Under the pieces are notes generated by a model, which was given only the letters and a program-made list of their open reading frames with translations, was not told where the DNA came from and did no database searches. This document shows, one piece after another, positions 27,589-36,510 of a stretch of DNA of 64,000 nucleotides; within the stretch, counting starts at the first letter, position 1, and each line of letters begins with the position of its first letter. Origin of the DNA: an uncultured Pseudomonadota bacterium (GTDB taxonomy: Bacteria; Pseudomonadota; Gammaproteobacteria; Methylococcales; Methylomonadaceae); NCBI GenBank assembly GCA_903834465.1, contig CAILJB010000076.1:1-64000 (forward strand), in the 5' to 3' direction. A program made the position numbers and the translations under genes.

Positions 27589-28758
27589 TTACTTCGCCGC
27601 AGTCGAACGATAATATTCGATTGCCGCTGCAACGCCGCTACCGGCTTTGATGTCAAAACCGCTGTCTAACAACGCCATTTCAACACCGGCAATTGCGCCG
27701 AGCAATGACACGTCATTCATGTCACCAAGATGACCAATACGGAAAACTTTACCTGCTAATTCCGATAAACCACCACCGAGCGAAATATTGTAGCGATTAA
27801 ATGCGGTAGCGATAACTTCACGCGCATCTTTATTTTCAGGCACAACAACCGCTGTAACTGTGTTTGATTCAAAGCCTTTTTCAGCGCAAACTTCCAAACC
27901 CCAAGCTACAACCGCTCTGCGTACACCTTCACCTAAACGATAATGACGCGCGTAAACATTTTCCAAACCTTCTTCAAATAATAAATCCAATGCTTTACGC
28001 AATCCGTATAAAATTGGCAAATTCGGCGTGTAAGGGGTGTAACCAGTCGCATTTTGGTTGATTTGATCTTTCAAATCTAAGAAACAACGTGGATACGTTG
28101 ATGTTTCAACCGCTTTCAAGGCTTTTTGACTAAACGCTAAAAACGCGCCGCCTGCTGGCAACATGAAACCTTTTTGTGAACCACTAATTGCTGCGTCAAC
28201 GCCCCAATCATCCATACGGAAATCAACACAACCGATTGAACTTACACCGTCAACAAACAAAAAAGCGGGATGATTTGAAGCATTTATCGCTTTACGCACG
28301 CCAGCAATATCAGAGGTCACACCAGTTGCCGTTTCATTATGAGTAGCTAAAACGGCTTTGATTTCGTGATTAGTATCTTCTTTTAAACGTGCTTCTAATT
28401 TATCTAATGGAATGCCGTTACCGAATTCTTCACGATAAACTTCAACGTCAAAACCTAAGCGTTTTGCCATTTCTGACCATAAACGACTGAATTGTCCGAA
28501 GTTATAAATAATGACTTTATCGCCAGGATTTAATACGTTTGTGAACGCAACTTCCCAACCCGCTGTACCGGTTGCTGGAAAAATGAATGCTTGTCCTTCA
28601 GTTGTACCAAAGACTTTTTTCAAATCTTCGAGCAACGGTGCAAACAATAGTGGGAATGCGGCTGAACGATGATCTTGCATCGGAACGTGCATTGCACTTA
28701 ACACTTCGTGTGGAACGTTTGTCGGGCCTGGAATATAAAGGTGATTACGACCTGCCAT
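27589..28758 (-). CDS. sgaA: Serine--glyoxylate aminotransferase
   Basis: The 389-residue class V aminotransferase transfers the amino group of serine to glyoxylate, giving hydroxypyruvate and glycine, a key serine-cycle step. It begins NHLYIPGPTNVPHEVL, has the cofactor segment FPATGTAGWEVAF, the Asp in FVDGVSSIGCVDFRMD and the PLP lysine in SGSQKGFMLPAGGAFL. ATG 28758 was chosen because the core alignment starts there and a GAGAG ribosome site precedes it; an upstream in-frame codon at 28800 adds an unrelated segment. It is divergent from the mcl-mtkAB operon. Confidence 0.95.
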   Translation of the reverse strand: MAGRNHLYIPGPTNVPHEVLSAMHVPMQDHRSAAFPLLFAPLLEDLKKVFGTTEGQAFIFPATGTAGWEVAFTNVLNPGDKVIIYNFGQFSRLWSEMAKRLGFDVEVYREEFGNGIPLDKLEARLKEDTNHEIKAVLATHNETATGVTSDIAGVRKAINASNHPAFLFVDGVSSIGCVDFRMDDWGVDAAISGSQKGFMLPAGGAFLAFSQKALKAVETSTYPRCFLDLKDQINQNATGYTPYTPNLPILYGLRKALDLLFEEGLENVYARHYRLGEGVRRAVVAWGLEVCAEKGFESNTVTAVVVPENKDAREVIATAFNRYNISLGGGLSELAGKVFRIGHLGDMNDVSLLGAIAGVEMALLDSGFDIKAGSGVAAAIEYYRSTAAK

Positions 28759-28857
28759 GATTTTATCTCTCTTAAATAGAATGGTTAAAAAAACGCGCAA
28801 TCATGACATAGCGACCTTTAATCAGCAAGGTTTTACACGTCAAATGCGCGTTATGAA

Positions 28858-28885
28858 TTGACTTTACTCGCTTGAAAAGTAGAAT
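28858..28885 (+). promoter_or_regulatory. Putative sigma70 promoter of mcl-mtkA-mtkB
   Basis: TTGACT (28858-28863) and TAGAAT (28880-28885) are separated by 16 bases, matching -35 and -10 boxes closely. Transcription would begin near 28892 and give a leader of about 70 bases before the mcl start. Confidence 0.65.
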
Positions 28886-28912
28886 GACAGTGTTTTTAAT
28901 TTCAAATTTTAT

Positions 28913-28930
28913 TCCAGTTCTTAAACTGGA
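28913..28930 (+). terminator. Leader hairpin with T-tract before mcl (possible attenuator)
   Basis: TCCAGTT (28913-28919) and AACTGGA (28924-28930) form a 7-bp stem with a 4-base loop, followed by TTTTTATTTT. It lies between the predicted promoter and the mcl start codon, so it could end transcription early rather than after a gene. Confidence 0.55.
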
Positions 28931-28961
28931 TTTTTTATTTTCATTCCAAAGGAAAAACTCA

Positions 28962-29915
28962 ATGAGTCATACTTTATATACGGCGAACGTATCGCGCGTT
29001 CAACGCTGTGAATTAGCATTGCCTGGAACCAGCCCTGAATTTTTTGAAAAAGCCCTTAAAAGTGGCGTTGACGTTGTTTTTTTAGATTTGGAAGATGCCG
29101 TTGCGCCAGACGATAAATTGACGGCGCGTAAAAATGTGATTCAAGCAATTAACGATTTAGATTGGAAAGGTCACGGTATTACGGTTTCTGTTCGCATCAA
29201 CGGCTTAGACACGCAATATATGGTGCGTGATGTCGTGGATTTGGTTGAACAAGCGGGTAGTAAAATCGATACAATTTTAATTCCAAAAGTGGGCGTTTAT
29301 TCAGACGTTTATATGGTTGAATCGATGCTCAACCAATTGGAAATGCAACAAGGTTTGAAAAACAAAATTGGTATCGAAGCGTTAATTGAAACGGCGTTAG
29401 GTATGGCGAATGTAGAAGACATTGCAAAACAAGGCGCATTAGGCGGACGTTTAGAAGCGTTACACTTTGGTGTTGCGGATTATGCGGCAAGTAATCGCGC
29501 GAGAACGGTAAATATTGGTGGCTTAAATCCCGATTATCCGGGCGACCAATGGCATTTTGCATTAAGCAGAATGACGGTGGCATGCCGCGCTTACGGTTTG
29601 CGCCCAATCGATGGTCCTTTTGGCGACATTAAAGACCCAGAAGGTTATATCGCAGGGGCAAAACGTGCGGCGGCATTGGGTTGCGAAGGAAAATGGGCAA
29701 TTCATCCATCACAAATCGCGTTAGCCAACGACGTTTTCACACCACCTGAAGCCGAAGTAAATAAAGCGAAACGTATTTTAGAAGCTCTAAAAGAAGCCGC
29801 CGCACAAGGCAAAGGCGCGGCAGCATTAGATGGTCGTTTAATTGATGCTGCGTCAGAAAGAATGGCAAATAACGTTGTGCGTGCCGCAGAAGCAATTGCG
29901 GCTAAAACTAAATAA
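28962..29915 (+). CDS. mcl: Malyl-CoA lyase
   Basis: The 317-residue enzyme of the CitE-like family splits malyl-CoA into glyoxylate and acetyl-CoA, completing the serine cycle. Recognisable segments are QRCELALPGTSPEFFEKAL, VFLDLEDAVAPDDK (Mg-binding acidic residues), SVRINGLDTQYMVRDV, ILIPKVG, IEALIETALGMANVE and GKWAIHPSQI. ATG 28962 is preceded by AAAGGAAA; an earlier in-frame ATG at 28872 would translate through the leader hairpin and is rejected. mtkA starts 20 bases after the stop. A beta-methylmalyl-CoA side activity is possible. Confidence 0.95.
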   Translation: MSHTLYTANVSRVQRCELALPGTSPEFFEKALKSGVDVVFLDLEDAVAPDDKLTARKNVIQAINDLDWKGHGITVSVRINGLDTQYMVRDVVDLVEQAGSKIDTILIPKVGVYSDVYMVESMLNQLEMQQGLKNKIGIEALIETALGMANVEDIAKQGALGGRLEALHFGVADYAASNRARTVNIGGLNPDYPGDQWHFALSRMTVACRAYGLRPIDGPFGDIKDPEGYIAGAKRAAALGCEGKWAIHPSQIALANDVFTPPEAEVNKAKRILEALKEAAAQGKGAAALDGRLIDAASERMANNVVRAAEAIAAKTK

Positions 29916-29935
29916 CCAACAAAGAGGAATAATTT

Positions 29936-31123
29936 ATGGATATTCATGAATATCAAGCCAAAGAATTATTAAGTGGCTATGGTGTAAAAATCGCCGACGG
30001 TGGTTTAGCCTACAGCCCAGAAGATGCGGTGCAACGCGCCAGAGAAATCGGTGGTAATGTGTGGGTTGTGAAAGCGCAAATCCATTCCGGCGCACGCGGT
30101 AAAGCCGGTGGCATTAAAGTGTGTAAAACCCATGACGAAGTTGCTGCCGCTGCAGAAGCGTTACTCGGTAAAAAATTAGTGACGCATCAAACTGGCGCAG
30201 CGGGTAAAGTCTGTAACCGTTTATATATCGAAGCCGGAACGGACATTGCAAAAGAATTATATTTTTGTCTTTTAGTTGACCGTATTTCAGAACGCATCGT
30301 AATGGTTGGTTCACAAGAAGGCGGGATGGAAATCGAAGAATTAGCGGTTTCAAATCCTGATGCCATTAAGAAAATTTATATCGAGCCAGCCGTTGGTTTG
30401 CAAGATTTTCAAGCCCGCGAAATGGCGTTTACATTAGGTTTGGATGCGTCGTTAATTAACCATGCTGTTAAAACGATTAAAGGTTGTTACCGTGCATTGC
30501 GTGATTTAGACGCAAACATGCTGGAAATTAACCCATTAGTCATTACCGGCAATAACGAGTTGATTGCTCTTGATGCAAAAATGGGCTTTGATGAAAACGC
30601 GCTTTTCCGTCGTCAAAAAATCGCGGAATTGCGTGATAAAACTCAAGAAGACCCACGCGAAACCGCCGCTGCTGACCGTGGTTTGAGTTACGTTGGTTTG
30701 GACGGCGATATTGGCTGCATGATTAACGGTGCGGGTCTTGCGATGGCAACGATGGACATGATTAAACTTGCAGGTGGTGAACCTGCGAATTTCTTGGATG
30801 TCGGCGGTGGTGCGTCGGCAGAACGCACAGAAAAAGCGTTCCGTTTGGTGTTAGCTGATGCCAATGTAAAAGCGATGCTCGTCAATATTTTCGCAGGGAT
30901 TAACCGTTGCGATTGGATTGCCGAAGGCGTGGTGCAAGCGGTTAGAAAAATAGATATGAAAGTGCCGTTAATCGTGCGTTTGTCAGGCACAAATGTGGAA
31001 GAAGGGCGCAAAATTATCGAAGAAAGTGGTTTGCCGATTATTACCGCTGAAACCTTAGCCGAAGCGGCAGAAAAAGCCGTTGCCGCACGCAATCAAGTTG
31101 TCGCCAACCAAGCAGGAGCATAA
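29936..31123 (+). CDS. mtkA: Malate thiokinase large subunit (malate--CoA ligase beta)
   Basis: The 395-residue protein is a succinyl-CoA-synthetase-beta-like ATP-grasp subunit: [35 protein letters not shown] (nucleotide site), [12 protein letters not shown] and [15 protein letters not shown]. With MtkB it activates malate to malyl-CoA using ATP. Identification as malate thiokinase rather than succinyl-CoA synthetase rests on its position right after malyl-CoA lyase, plus sequence features such as [20 protein letters not shown] seen in serine-cycle homologues. The RBS is AGAGGAA, and mtkB begins 3 bases after its stop. Confidence 0.93.
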   Translation: MDIHEYQAKELLSGYGVKIADGGLAYSPEDAVQRAREIGGNVWVVKAQIHSGARGKAGGIKVCKTHDEVAAAAEALLGKKLVTHQTGAAGKVCNRLYIEAGTDIAKELYFCLLVDRISERIVMVGSQEGGMEIEELAVSNPDAIKKIYIEPAVGLQDFQAREMAFTLGLDASLINHAVKTIKGCYRALRDLDANMLEINPLVITGNNELIALDAKMGFDENALFRRQKIAELRDKTQEDPRETAAADRGLSYVGLDGDIGCMINGAGLAMATMDMIKLAGGEPANFLDVGGGASAERTEKAFRLVLADANVKAMLVNIFAGINRCDWIAEGVVQAVRKIDMKVPLIVRLSGTNVEEGRKIIEESGLPIITAETLAEAAEKAVAARNQVVANQAGA

Positions 31124-31126
31124 ATC

Positions 31127-32017
31127 ATGGCAATTTTTATTAACGAAACTACAAAAATTATTGTTCAAGGTTTTACCGGCAAAATTGGCAGTTTTCATGC
31201 TCAAGACATGATTAACTACGGTTCAAACGTCGTGGGTGGCGTGACACCAGGTAAAGGCGGACAAAAACATTTAGACCGTCCAGTTTTCAACACCGTAAAA
31301 GAAGCCGTCGAACAAGCCGGTGCAGAAGCGAGTATTATTTTCGTGCCACCCGCGTTTGCAGCCGATTCGATTATGGAAGCGGCAGACGCTGGCATTAAAT
31401 ATTGCGTAGCGATTACCGACGGTATTCCAACGCAAGACATGATGACGGTAAAAAACTTTTTGCGTCGTTTCCCAATCGAAAATCGCATGGTTTTAACTGG
31501 CCCAAATTGCGCGGGAACAATCAGCCCAGAACGTTCAATGCTCGGTATTATGCCCGGTCATATTTATATGCGTGGCAACGTGGGTGTGGTTGGACGTTCA
31601 GGCACATTGGGTTATGAAGCCGCTGACCAAATGAAACGTTTAGGCATTGGTATTTCAACCTCTGTGGGTATCGGTGGCGACCCGATTAACGGTAGTTCGC
31701 ACCGTGATATTTTTGAACAATTCGAGCAAGACGATGAAACGAAAGTCATTTTGATGATTGGTGAAATCGGTGGTCCGCAAGAAGTTGATGCGGGGATTTT
31801 TGCGAAAGAATACATGAAAAAACCTGTGATTGCCTATATCGCTGGTTTAACGGCACCAGAAGGTCGTCGTATGGGACACGCAGGCGCGATTATTTCGTCT
31901 GCGGGTGAAAGCGCGGCAGAAAAAGTAGCGATGCTTAAAGATTTAGGTGTAACCATTTGTCCAACGCCTGCGGCGATGGGTGAAACCGTGGCGAAAGTTT
32001 TGGCTAGGTTGAAGTAG
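31127..32017 (+). CDS. mtkB: Malate thiokinase small subunit (malate--CoA ligase alpha)
   Basis: The 296-residue subunit has the CoA-binding Rossmann fold (IIVQGFTGKIGSFHAQDM, normally GxTGxxG), the segment LTGPNCAGTISPERSMLGIMPG, and the phosphohistidine loop GRRMGHAGAIISS. It forms malyl-CoA with MtkA. The operon ends here: a hairpin follows and the phosphoenolpyruvate carboxylase gene that often accompanies mtkAB in alphaproteobacterial serine-cycle loci is absent. Confidence 0.94.
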   Translation: MAIFINETTKIIVQGFTGKIGSFHAQDMINYGSNVVGGVTPGKGGQKHLDRPVFNTVKEAVEQAGAEASIIFVPPAFAADSIMEAADAGIKYCVAITDGIPTQDMMTVKNFLRRFPIENRMVLTGPNCAGTISPERSMLGIMPGHIYMRGNVGVVGRSGTLGYEAADQMKRLGIGISTSVGIGGDPINGSSHRDIFEQFEQDDETKVILMIGEIGGPQEVDAGIFAKEYMKKPVIAYIAGLTAPEGRRMGHAGAIISSAGESAAEKVAMLKDLGVTICPTPAAMGETVAKVLARLK

Positions 32018-32040
32018 GTTTTAACTTACCGTGAGAAATT

Positions 32041-32071
32041 CCTCACCTAAAATCGTATGATTTGGGTGAGG
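32041..32071 (+). terminator. Terminator of mcl-mtkAB
   Basis: CCTCACC (32041-32047) pairs with GGTGAGG (32065-32071), extended by a T:G pair and AAATC/GATTT around a GTAT loop with one bulged A. T-rich sequence follows (TTTTTG, then a seven-T run before 32100). Confidence 0.7.
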
Positions 32072-32119
32072 ATGGTAGGTTTTTGCGATTTTTTTATTGC
32101 CATTATTTTTTGATTAGAG

Positions 32120-32539
32120 ATGTTAATGTCTGTGTTCCAACTTCATTCGCAATTGCAACAAGATTGTCTTCTGTTAGGAAAATTGGAGTTATGCCAAGTT
32201 TTGCTCGTAAATGATAGTCAATTTCCGTGGTTTATTTTAGTGCCACAGCGACATAATCTTCGTGAGATTTATCAATTAAATGCTGAGGAACAAATCCTGT
32301 TAATTCAAGAATCGAGTTATTTAGCAGAAAGATTGGCAACCATTTTTAACGCGGATAAATTGAATATTGCCGCAATTGGAAATTTAGTGCCGCAATTACA
32401 TGTGCATCATGTGGTGCGTTATCAAATTGATAAAGCATGGCCTGCACCGATATGGGGAAAATTTGCTGCCGTTCCTTATACAGAACAGCAGCGCGAAGAA
32501 CTATTAGCGAAATTAACGCCGTTAGTTTTATTGCAATAA
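32120..32539 (+). CDS. HIT family protein
   Basis: The 139-residue protein carries the histidine-triad motif as QLHVHHVVR near residue 94, the nucleotide-binding site of HIT hydrolases, which cleave nucleoside phosphoramidates or dinucleotide polyphosphates. The front part (LCQVLLVNDSQFPWFILVPQRHNLREIYQL) is typical of the short bacterial HIT group. Start is ATG 32120 or 32126. Its 3' end overlaps the convergent FliL-like gene by 12 bases. Substrate unknown. Confidence 0.88.
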   Translation: MLMSVFQLHSQLQQDCLLLGKLELCQVLLVNDSQFPWFILVPQRHNLREIYQLNAEEQILLIQESSYLAERLATIFNADKLNIAAIGNLVPQLHVHHVVRYQIDKAWPAPIWGKFAAVPYTEQQREELLAKLTPLVLLQ

Positions 32540-33034
32540 AAATTCGGTGAAAAAAGCGTCTTTAAAGCCAGCACTGGGTAAATGTGCATAATCTTTTTTC
32601 TTAACCTTTTTATGTGGATCGACAGGGGCATTTGCTACCGCCGCCTCTTCTTCAGCTTCTTCTATGCCTTCGGCTTTATCAATTGTTTTATGAATGACAT
32701 CAACGGCTTCTTGACGCAACGCTTCACGTTGTTCCATTGTTTGCAAACTGTCTATGGAACGATCGCTAAATAACATAATCAATTCATGTTTAAGTGCGGG
32801 CATGTGTTTTTTAATTTTTGCTCCGGTATCTTTGCCTTCAATCAATAATTGCACGTTGATGGACAAATATTTTTTAGGTTCAATTAAATTAACTACAAAT
32901 TTAGGGGTGATTTCTAAATACTCGATACCAGTTCCGTCACCTTTTGCCTCACCACCGCCTTCGCCGCCACCTTCATTAGCCAACGCAAAATTAGATATAA
33001 ATAACAAGCTAAATAGTAGAATAAATAAACGCAT
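32528..33034 (-). CDS. FliL-like exported protein
   Basis: The 168-residue protein has a cleavable-looking signal (FILLFSLLFISNFALA), a Gly/Glu-rich linker (NEGGGEGGGEAKGDG), and a FliL-type domain: YLEITPKFVVNLIEPKKYLSINV and VDVIHKTIDKAEG. FliL normally anchors to the inner membrane by the N-terminal helix and tunes the flagellar stator. Here the linker is acidic and no flagellar structural genes are beside it, so it may be a solitary FliL-domain protein; a FliK-like gene lies 30 kb away. ATG 33034 was preferred to an upstream in-frame codon at 33055 because the signal peptide starts there. Confidence 0.72.
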   Translation of the reverse strand: MRLFILLFSLLFISNFALANEGGGEGGGEAKGDGTGIEYLEITPKFVVNLIEPKKYLSINVQLLIEGKDTGAKIKKHMPALKHELIMLFSDRSIDSLQTMEQREALRQEAVDVIHKTIDKAEGIEEAEEEAAVANAPVDPHKKVKKKDYAHLPSAGFKDAFFTEFLLQ

Positions 33035-33116
33035 AAAACACTCCAAACAATTCAAAATTAGTGGGTTTAGTATAAACTAAATAGGAGAATTAACCGACTT
33101 ACTAAAATAAAGAACA

Positions 33117-35249
33117 TCATCGGTGATTAGTTGTACTATCATCCTCGTAAATGCCACTCAATTTGCGTTTAAATTCGTCAGTAATCAGTCCTGCATCTTG
33201 GCGACTTTTAATCACACGCGGCGTGATTAAAACAACTAATTCGGTTTTATTTTGATTTTGGGTTGTGCTACCAAATAATGTGCCTAATATAGGTACATCA
33301 TGTAGCAATGGCACACCCGTATTTCCAGCGGTATTGTTGTCCTTAATTAAGCCACCTAATACAACAGTTTCACCACTCTGCACGGCAACTGAACTGGTGA
33401 TTTCACGGGTTAAGATTGGTGGATTTCCACCAGAAGCGGGGACTTGACCAGGATCTTCAACACTTTGTGTTACTTCCATTGTTACAAAACCATTTGCATT
33501 GACACGCGGCTTAATTTTAAGTTTGACACCTGTTTTACGCTGTTGCATTTGGCTGAAAACGCTGTTGGTACTACCCCCTAACAAACTCGTACTGCTATTT
33601 AATGAGCCTATTGATCCCGTCATGAGTGAAATTTCCGTACCCACTTGCATATTTGCTTCTTGATTATTTAATACCATCAACGAAGGCGATGAAATAACGT
33701 TTACATGGCTGTTATCTGCCTCTGCGTTTAGAACTGCACTAATGTCAGCAGATCTACTTAAAAACGAATAACCGAAACCGCCACTCGCAGCATCTGCGGC
33801 AAGTGCAGTAAGACTGTTACTATTAACAATATTTGTACCACCGTTGTTATGATTAAAGTACCATTGAATGCCATATTTCAAATTATCGGTAAGTGTAACT
33901 TCAACAATTGTTGCATCAACCAAAACCTGCAACGGCATCACGTCTATTTGGTTAATAATGGGACGAATGACTTCATATTCTTGTGCCGTAGCAACGATAA
34001 TCAAAGAGTTATTCGCTTCGTCAGGAATAATTCGCACGTCGCCGACATTAGACACTTTTGCATCGCCCGTGTTACTGCTAGATGTTGTACGTTGAGTTGT
34101 AGTCTTTTTTATATCTGTTTTGTCAGTGGTTTTATTGGACAATTCGCCCGCTTTTTTATCGTTGGCAAGTTTTGGTTTTGAACGGCTAGATGAACTACTG
34201 CTGCCATTACTGAAAATATCGTTTAATGTATCTGCTAAATCAACAGCATCAACGTGTTGTACTTTATATACATTCACACCGCCGCCAGTTGTGGAATTCG
34301 CCCTGTCTAAGCGCGTCACCCATTGCTCAATATCTTTTAAATAACGAGATTGATGCGTAATCGCCAAAACTGCATTTAATCGTTCGATAGGAATAAAACG
34401 AAAAAATTGGTCGTCGTCACTTTTCGCTTTTTTATAAAATACTTCATCTAATTCTTTAATCAATGTTTCGGCATCGACATGCGCTAATGGAAATAAAGCA
34501 AACGAGCGTCCTTTTAAAATATCAATATCAAACGTGTTCACCATATCCACAATTCGCGCTAATTCGTCTGCTGCCCCTGAAACGACTAACAAATTACGGC
34601 GATTATCTACACTGAGTAAGGTTTTTTCATGTAATAAGGGTTTGATTAAATCGGAAATATTATCGACAGCAACATTTTTTACGGGAATGACACGCACTTG
34701 ATAACCGGATTTACCGCCATGATTTGAACCAAAATTTGCACTGTATAGCGCATCATTTAATGGTTCGATGTGATAAACACTACCATCTTTGACCAATGCG
34801 GCATTATTCATACTTAAAACCATTTCTAAAGTTGGCAGCAATTCTTCTTTACTCAATGGATCAGTGGTTTGTAACGTGACTTTACCAACAACTTTCGGGC
34901 TAAGAACATAATTTTGTCCCAAAATATCGCTTAACACGACTTTAGCGACTTCGCCTAAATCCGCATCATCAAAATTTAAACTGAATTCTCCTTTGCTTTT
35001 TTTACTGACCGTATTTTGTGCAGTTTGCTCTGTGGCAGCAGGCATAGCGTAATCAGAACTGGGATATAACTCACTTTTTGGTTTTTGTGAGTCATTTGCC
35101 GCAGGTTTATTTTGCAATTGTGCAATCGGTTCGCTAGAAATTGGCGTGTGCGAGGTTATTGGCAATTTTGGGCGTTGCGTGCAACTCGATAAGGTTAAAC
35201 AAGTCAGAATTGCAGAGGCGAGGGCGGTTAATTTTGGAGTTAAGTTCAT
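33117..35249 (-). CDS. gspD: Type II secretion outer-membrane secretin GspD
   Basis: The 710-residue secretin has a lipoprotein-type signal (ILTCLTLSSC, Cys about residue 23), an N0 domain (FSLNFDDADLGEVAKVVLSDILGQNYVL), three N-domain repeats (residues about 180-460, interrupted by a Ser/Lys-rich linker GSSSSSSRSKPK), and the C-terminal secretin core with VPLLHDVPILGTLFG and ELVVLITPRVI. It forms the outer-membrane channel for folded periplasmic proteins. It is the last gene of the gsp cluster, starting 2 bases after the GspC-like stop. Confidence 0.95.
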   Translation of the reverse strand: MNLTPKLTALASAILTCLTLSSCTQRPKLPITSHTPISSEPIAQLQNKPAANDSQKPKSELYPSSDYAMPAATEQTAQNTVSKKSKGEFSLNFDDADLGEVAKVVLSDILGQNYVLSPKVVGKVTLQTTDPLSKEELLPTLEMVLSMNNAALVKDGSVYHIEPLNDALYSANFGSNHGGKSGYQVRVIPVKNVAVDNISDLIKPLLHEKTLLSVDNRRNLLVVSGAADELARIVDMVNTFDIDILKGRSFALFPLAHVDAETLIKELDEVFYKKAKSDDDQFFRFIPIERLNAVLAITHQSRYLKDIEQWVTRLDRANSTTGGGVNVYKVQHVDAVDLADTLNDIFSNGSSSSSSRSKPKLANDKKAGELSNKTTDKTDIKKTTTQRTTSSSNTGDAKVSNVGDVRIIPDEANNSLIIVATAQEYEVIRPIINQIDVMPLQVLVDATIVEVTLTDNLKYGIQWYFNHNNGGTNIVNSNSLTALAADAASGGFGYSFLSRSADISAVLNAEADNSHVNVISSPSLMVLNNQEANMQVGTEISLMTGSIGSLNSSTSLLGGSTNSVFSQMQQRKTGVKLKIKPRVNANGFVTMEVTQSVEDPGQVPASGGNPPILTREITSSVAVQSGETVVLGGLIKDNNTAGNTGVPLLHDVPILGTLFGSTTQNQNKTELVVLITPRVIKSRQDAGLITDEFKRKLSGIYEDDSTTNHR

Positions 35250-35251
35250 GT

Positions 35252-35926
35252 TTATTGATTTTCAGTATTAACAGTTTCTACAGACGACGATTCGGTTTCA
35301 AATTCGGGTGTCATTTCAGGCGGTGTATTATTTTTTTGCATTACCGGAGCTGGTGCAGCAACAAGTGGTTTTTGCTGCGGAGGTGGTACAGCGTGATTAT
35401 TCGTATTTACTTGAGCGGAAACGGGCGATTTCGGTTTAGCTTTGCGTAATTGCAACGTTTTATTCTCGCCCGCTTGCGTTAACACGACATTATCGGGATG
35501 AATTTCGCTTACTTTCCAGCCATCGACCTCATCATTCAATTTGCATTTACGGTAATTATCTTTGGCAACTTTTGCATTAGTGCGACTAAAAAAAACCGTT
35601 ACAATTTTGGGCGTTGCGTAAATACCGGTGAGATCCCAATTAAAAACATCAGTTCTTTTTACGATAGCCGTAGACGTGTTTTCTGGCTCGGGTTCACTGA
35701 CCGGTTTACGTCCTTTGATAAATAACGGACGTTCCACTAAATCGCTGTAACTGTCTTCGCTTGTTTCAGTTAAATCAAGATTAGGCAAGGATTCTTCTAT
35801 ATCGGTATTATTTGTTTTTGCTTGTATAGGCGCAGACATTTCGGCGGCTGTATACCATTCTGTTGCTAACACAGCAACAAATAACGAATTCAGGGCAATC
35901 AAAACAAAAAGTGTTGGACGATTCAT
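35252..35926 (-). CDS. GspC-like type II secretion inner-membrane protein
   Basis: The 224-residue protein has one N-terminal transmembrane helix (LFVLIALNSLFVAVLATEW), a periplasmic linker with the ERPLFIKGRKP box typical of GspC/GspN proteins, a homology-region domain (FNWDLTGIYATPKIVTVFF; KLNDEVDGWKVSEIHPDNVVL), and a Pro/Gln-rich tail without a PDZ domain. GspC links the inner-membrane platform to the secretin. Short, PDZ-less forms occur in related gamma-proteobacteria. The start overlaps the GspM stop by ATGA. Confidence 0.8.
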   Translation of the reverse strand: MNRPTLFVLIALNSLFVAVLATEWYTAAEMSAPIQAKTNNTDIEESLPNLDLTETSEDSYSDLVERPLFIKGRKPVSEPEPENTSTAIVKRTDVFNWDLTGIYATPKIVTVFFSRTNAKVAKDNYRKCKLNDEVDGWKVSEIHPDNVVLTQAGENKTLQLRKAKPKSPVSAQVNTNNHAVPPPQQKPLVAAPAPVMQKNNTPPEMTPEFETESSSVETVNTENQ

Positions 35927-36510
35927 GCTGCCGGTTTTTTCATAAAACTAATTGCCTGAAAATTTACGCTTAATTCATTACTTGGATCAATTTGATGCGT
36001 GACTTTATTTCGCACACCGTGCATAGGACGAATATCGATTTGTTCAACAACAACCAGTGGCGAGGCAGTTTCAATTTTATGCAACACCGCGCGTAACACT
36101 TCGCTATTTCCGGTCATACGAACGTTAATTGGGATTCGATTAAAATTATTTTTTGTCACCACCGGCAAACCTTGCGTACTGCTTAATTGCCCGCCAGCAT
36201 CAATAATGGCTTGTTTAATCATTTCTTGTAATTCTGCCGAGGCTAACGCGCTGGTATTTTGCGTACTTAAATAATTTTGGTCAGCATATTGCGCTTTTAA
36301 GGCTTCCATTTCATCAATCACGCTTTGTTTACGCGCTAAAATTCGCTCATATTGCTGAAAGCGAAAACCTAACGCATTCTTTTCATCGCGCAACGCTAAT
36401 CCTTGATTGATTAACGGCAAAATAATAACGAAACTAATAAAACTAATCACCGCCAGTAATAAACCGACAGCGAGCCAACATTCATTTTTATTATTCTTCT
36501 GGAGTACCAT
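35923..36510 (-). CDS. gspM: GspM-like (PilO-type) type II secretion protein
   Basis: The 195-residue protein has an N-terminal transmembrane helix (WLAVGLLLAVISFISFVIIL), a coiled coil (ALRDEKNALGFRFQQYERILARK) and a ferredoxin-like periplasmic domain (RIPINVRMTGNSEVLRAVLHKIETASP), matching the GspM-b group. It pairs with GspL in the inner membrane. It overlaps gspL by 20 bases and gspC by 4. Confidence 0.82.
   Translation of the reverse strand: MVLQKNNKNECWLAVGLLLAVISFISFVIILPLINQGLALRDEKNALGFRFQQYERILARKQSVIDEMEALKAQYADQNYLSTQNTSALASAELQEMIKQAIIDAGGQLSSTQGLPVVTKNNFNRIPINVRMTGNSEVLRAVLHKIETASPLVVVEQIDIRPMHGVRNKVTHQIDPSNELSVNFQAISFMKKPAA

Noticed and set aside
30688-31092. Minus-strand ORF of 134 codons inside mtkA
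   Set aside because: It is a shadow of a well-conserved gene with low-complexity composition.
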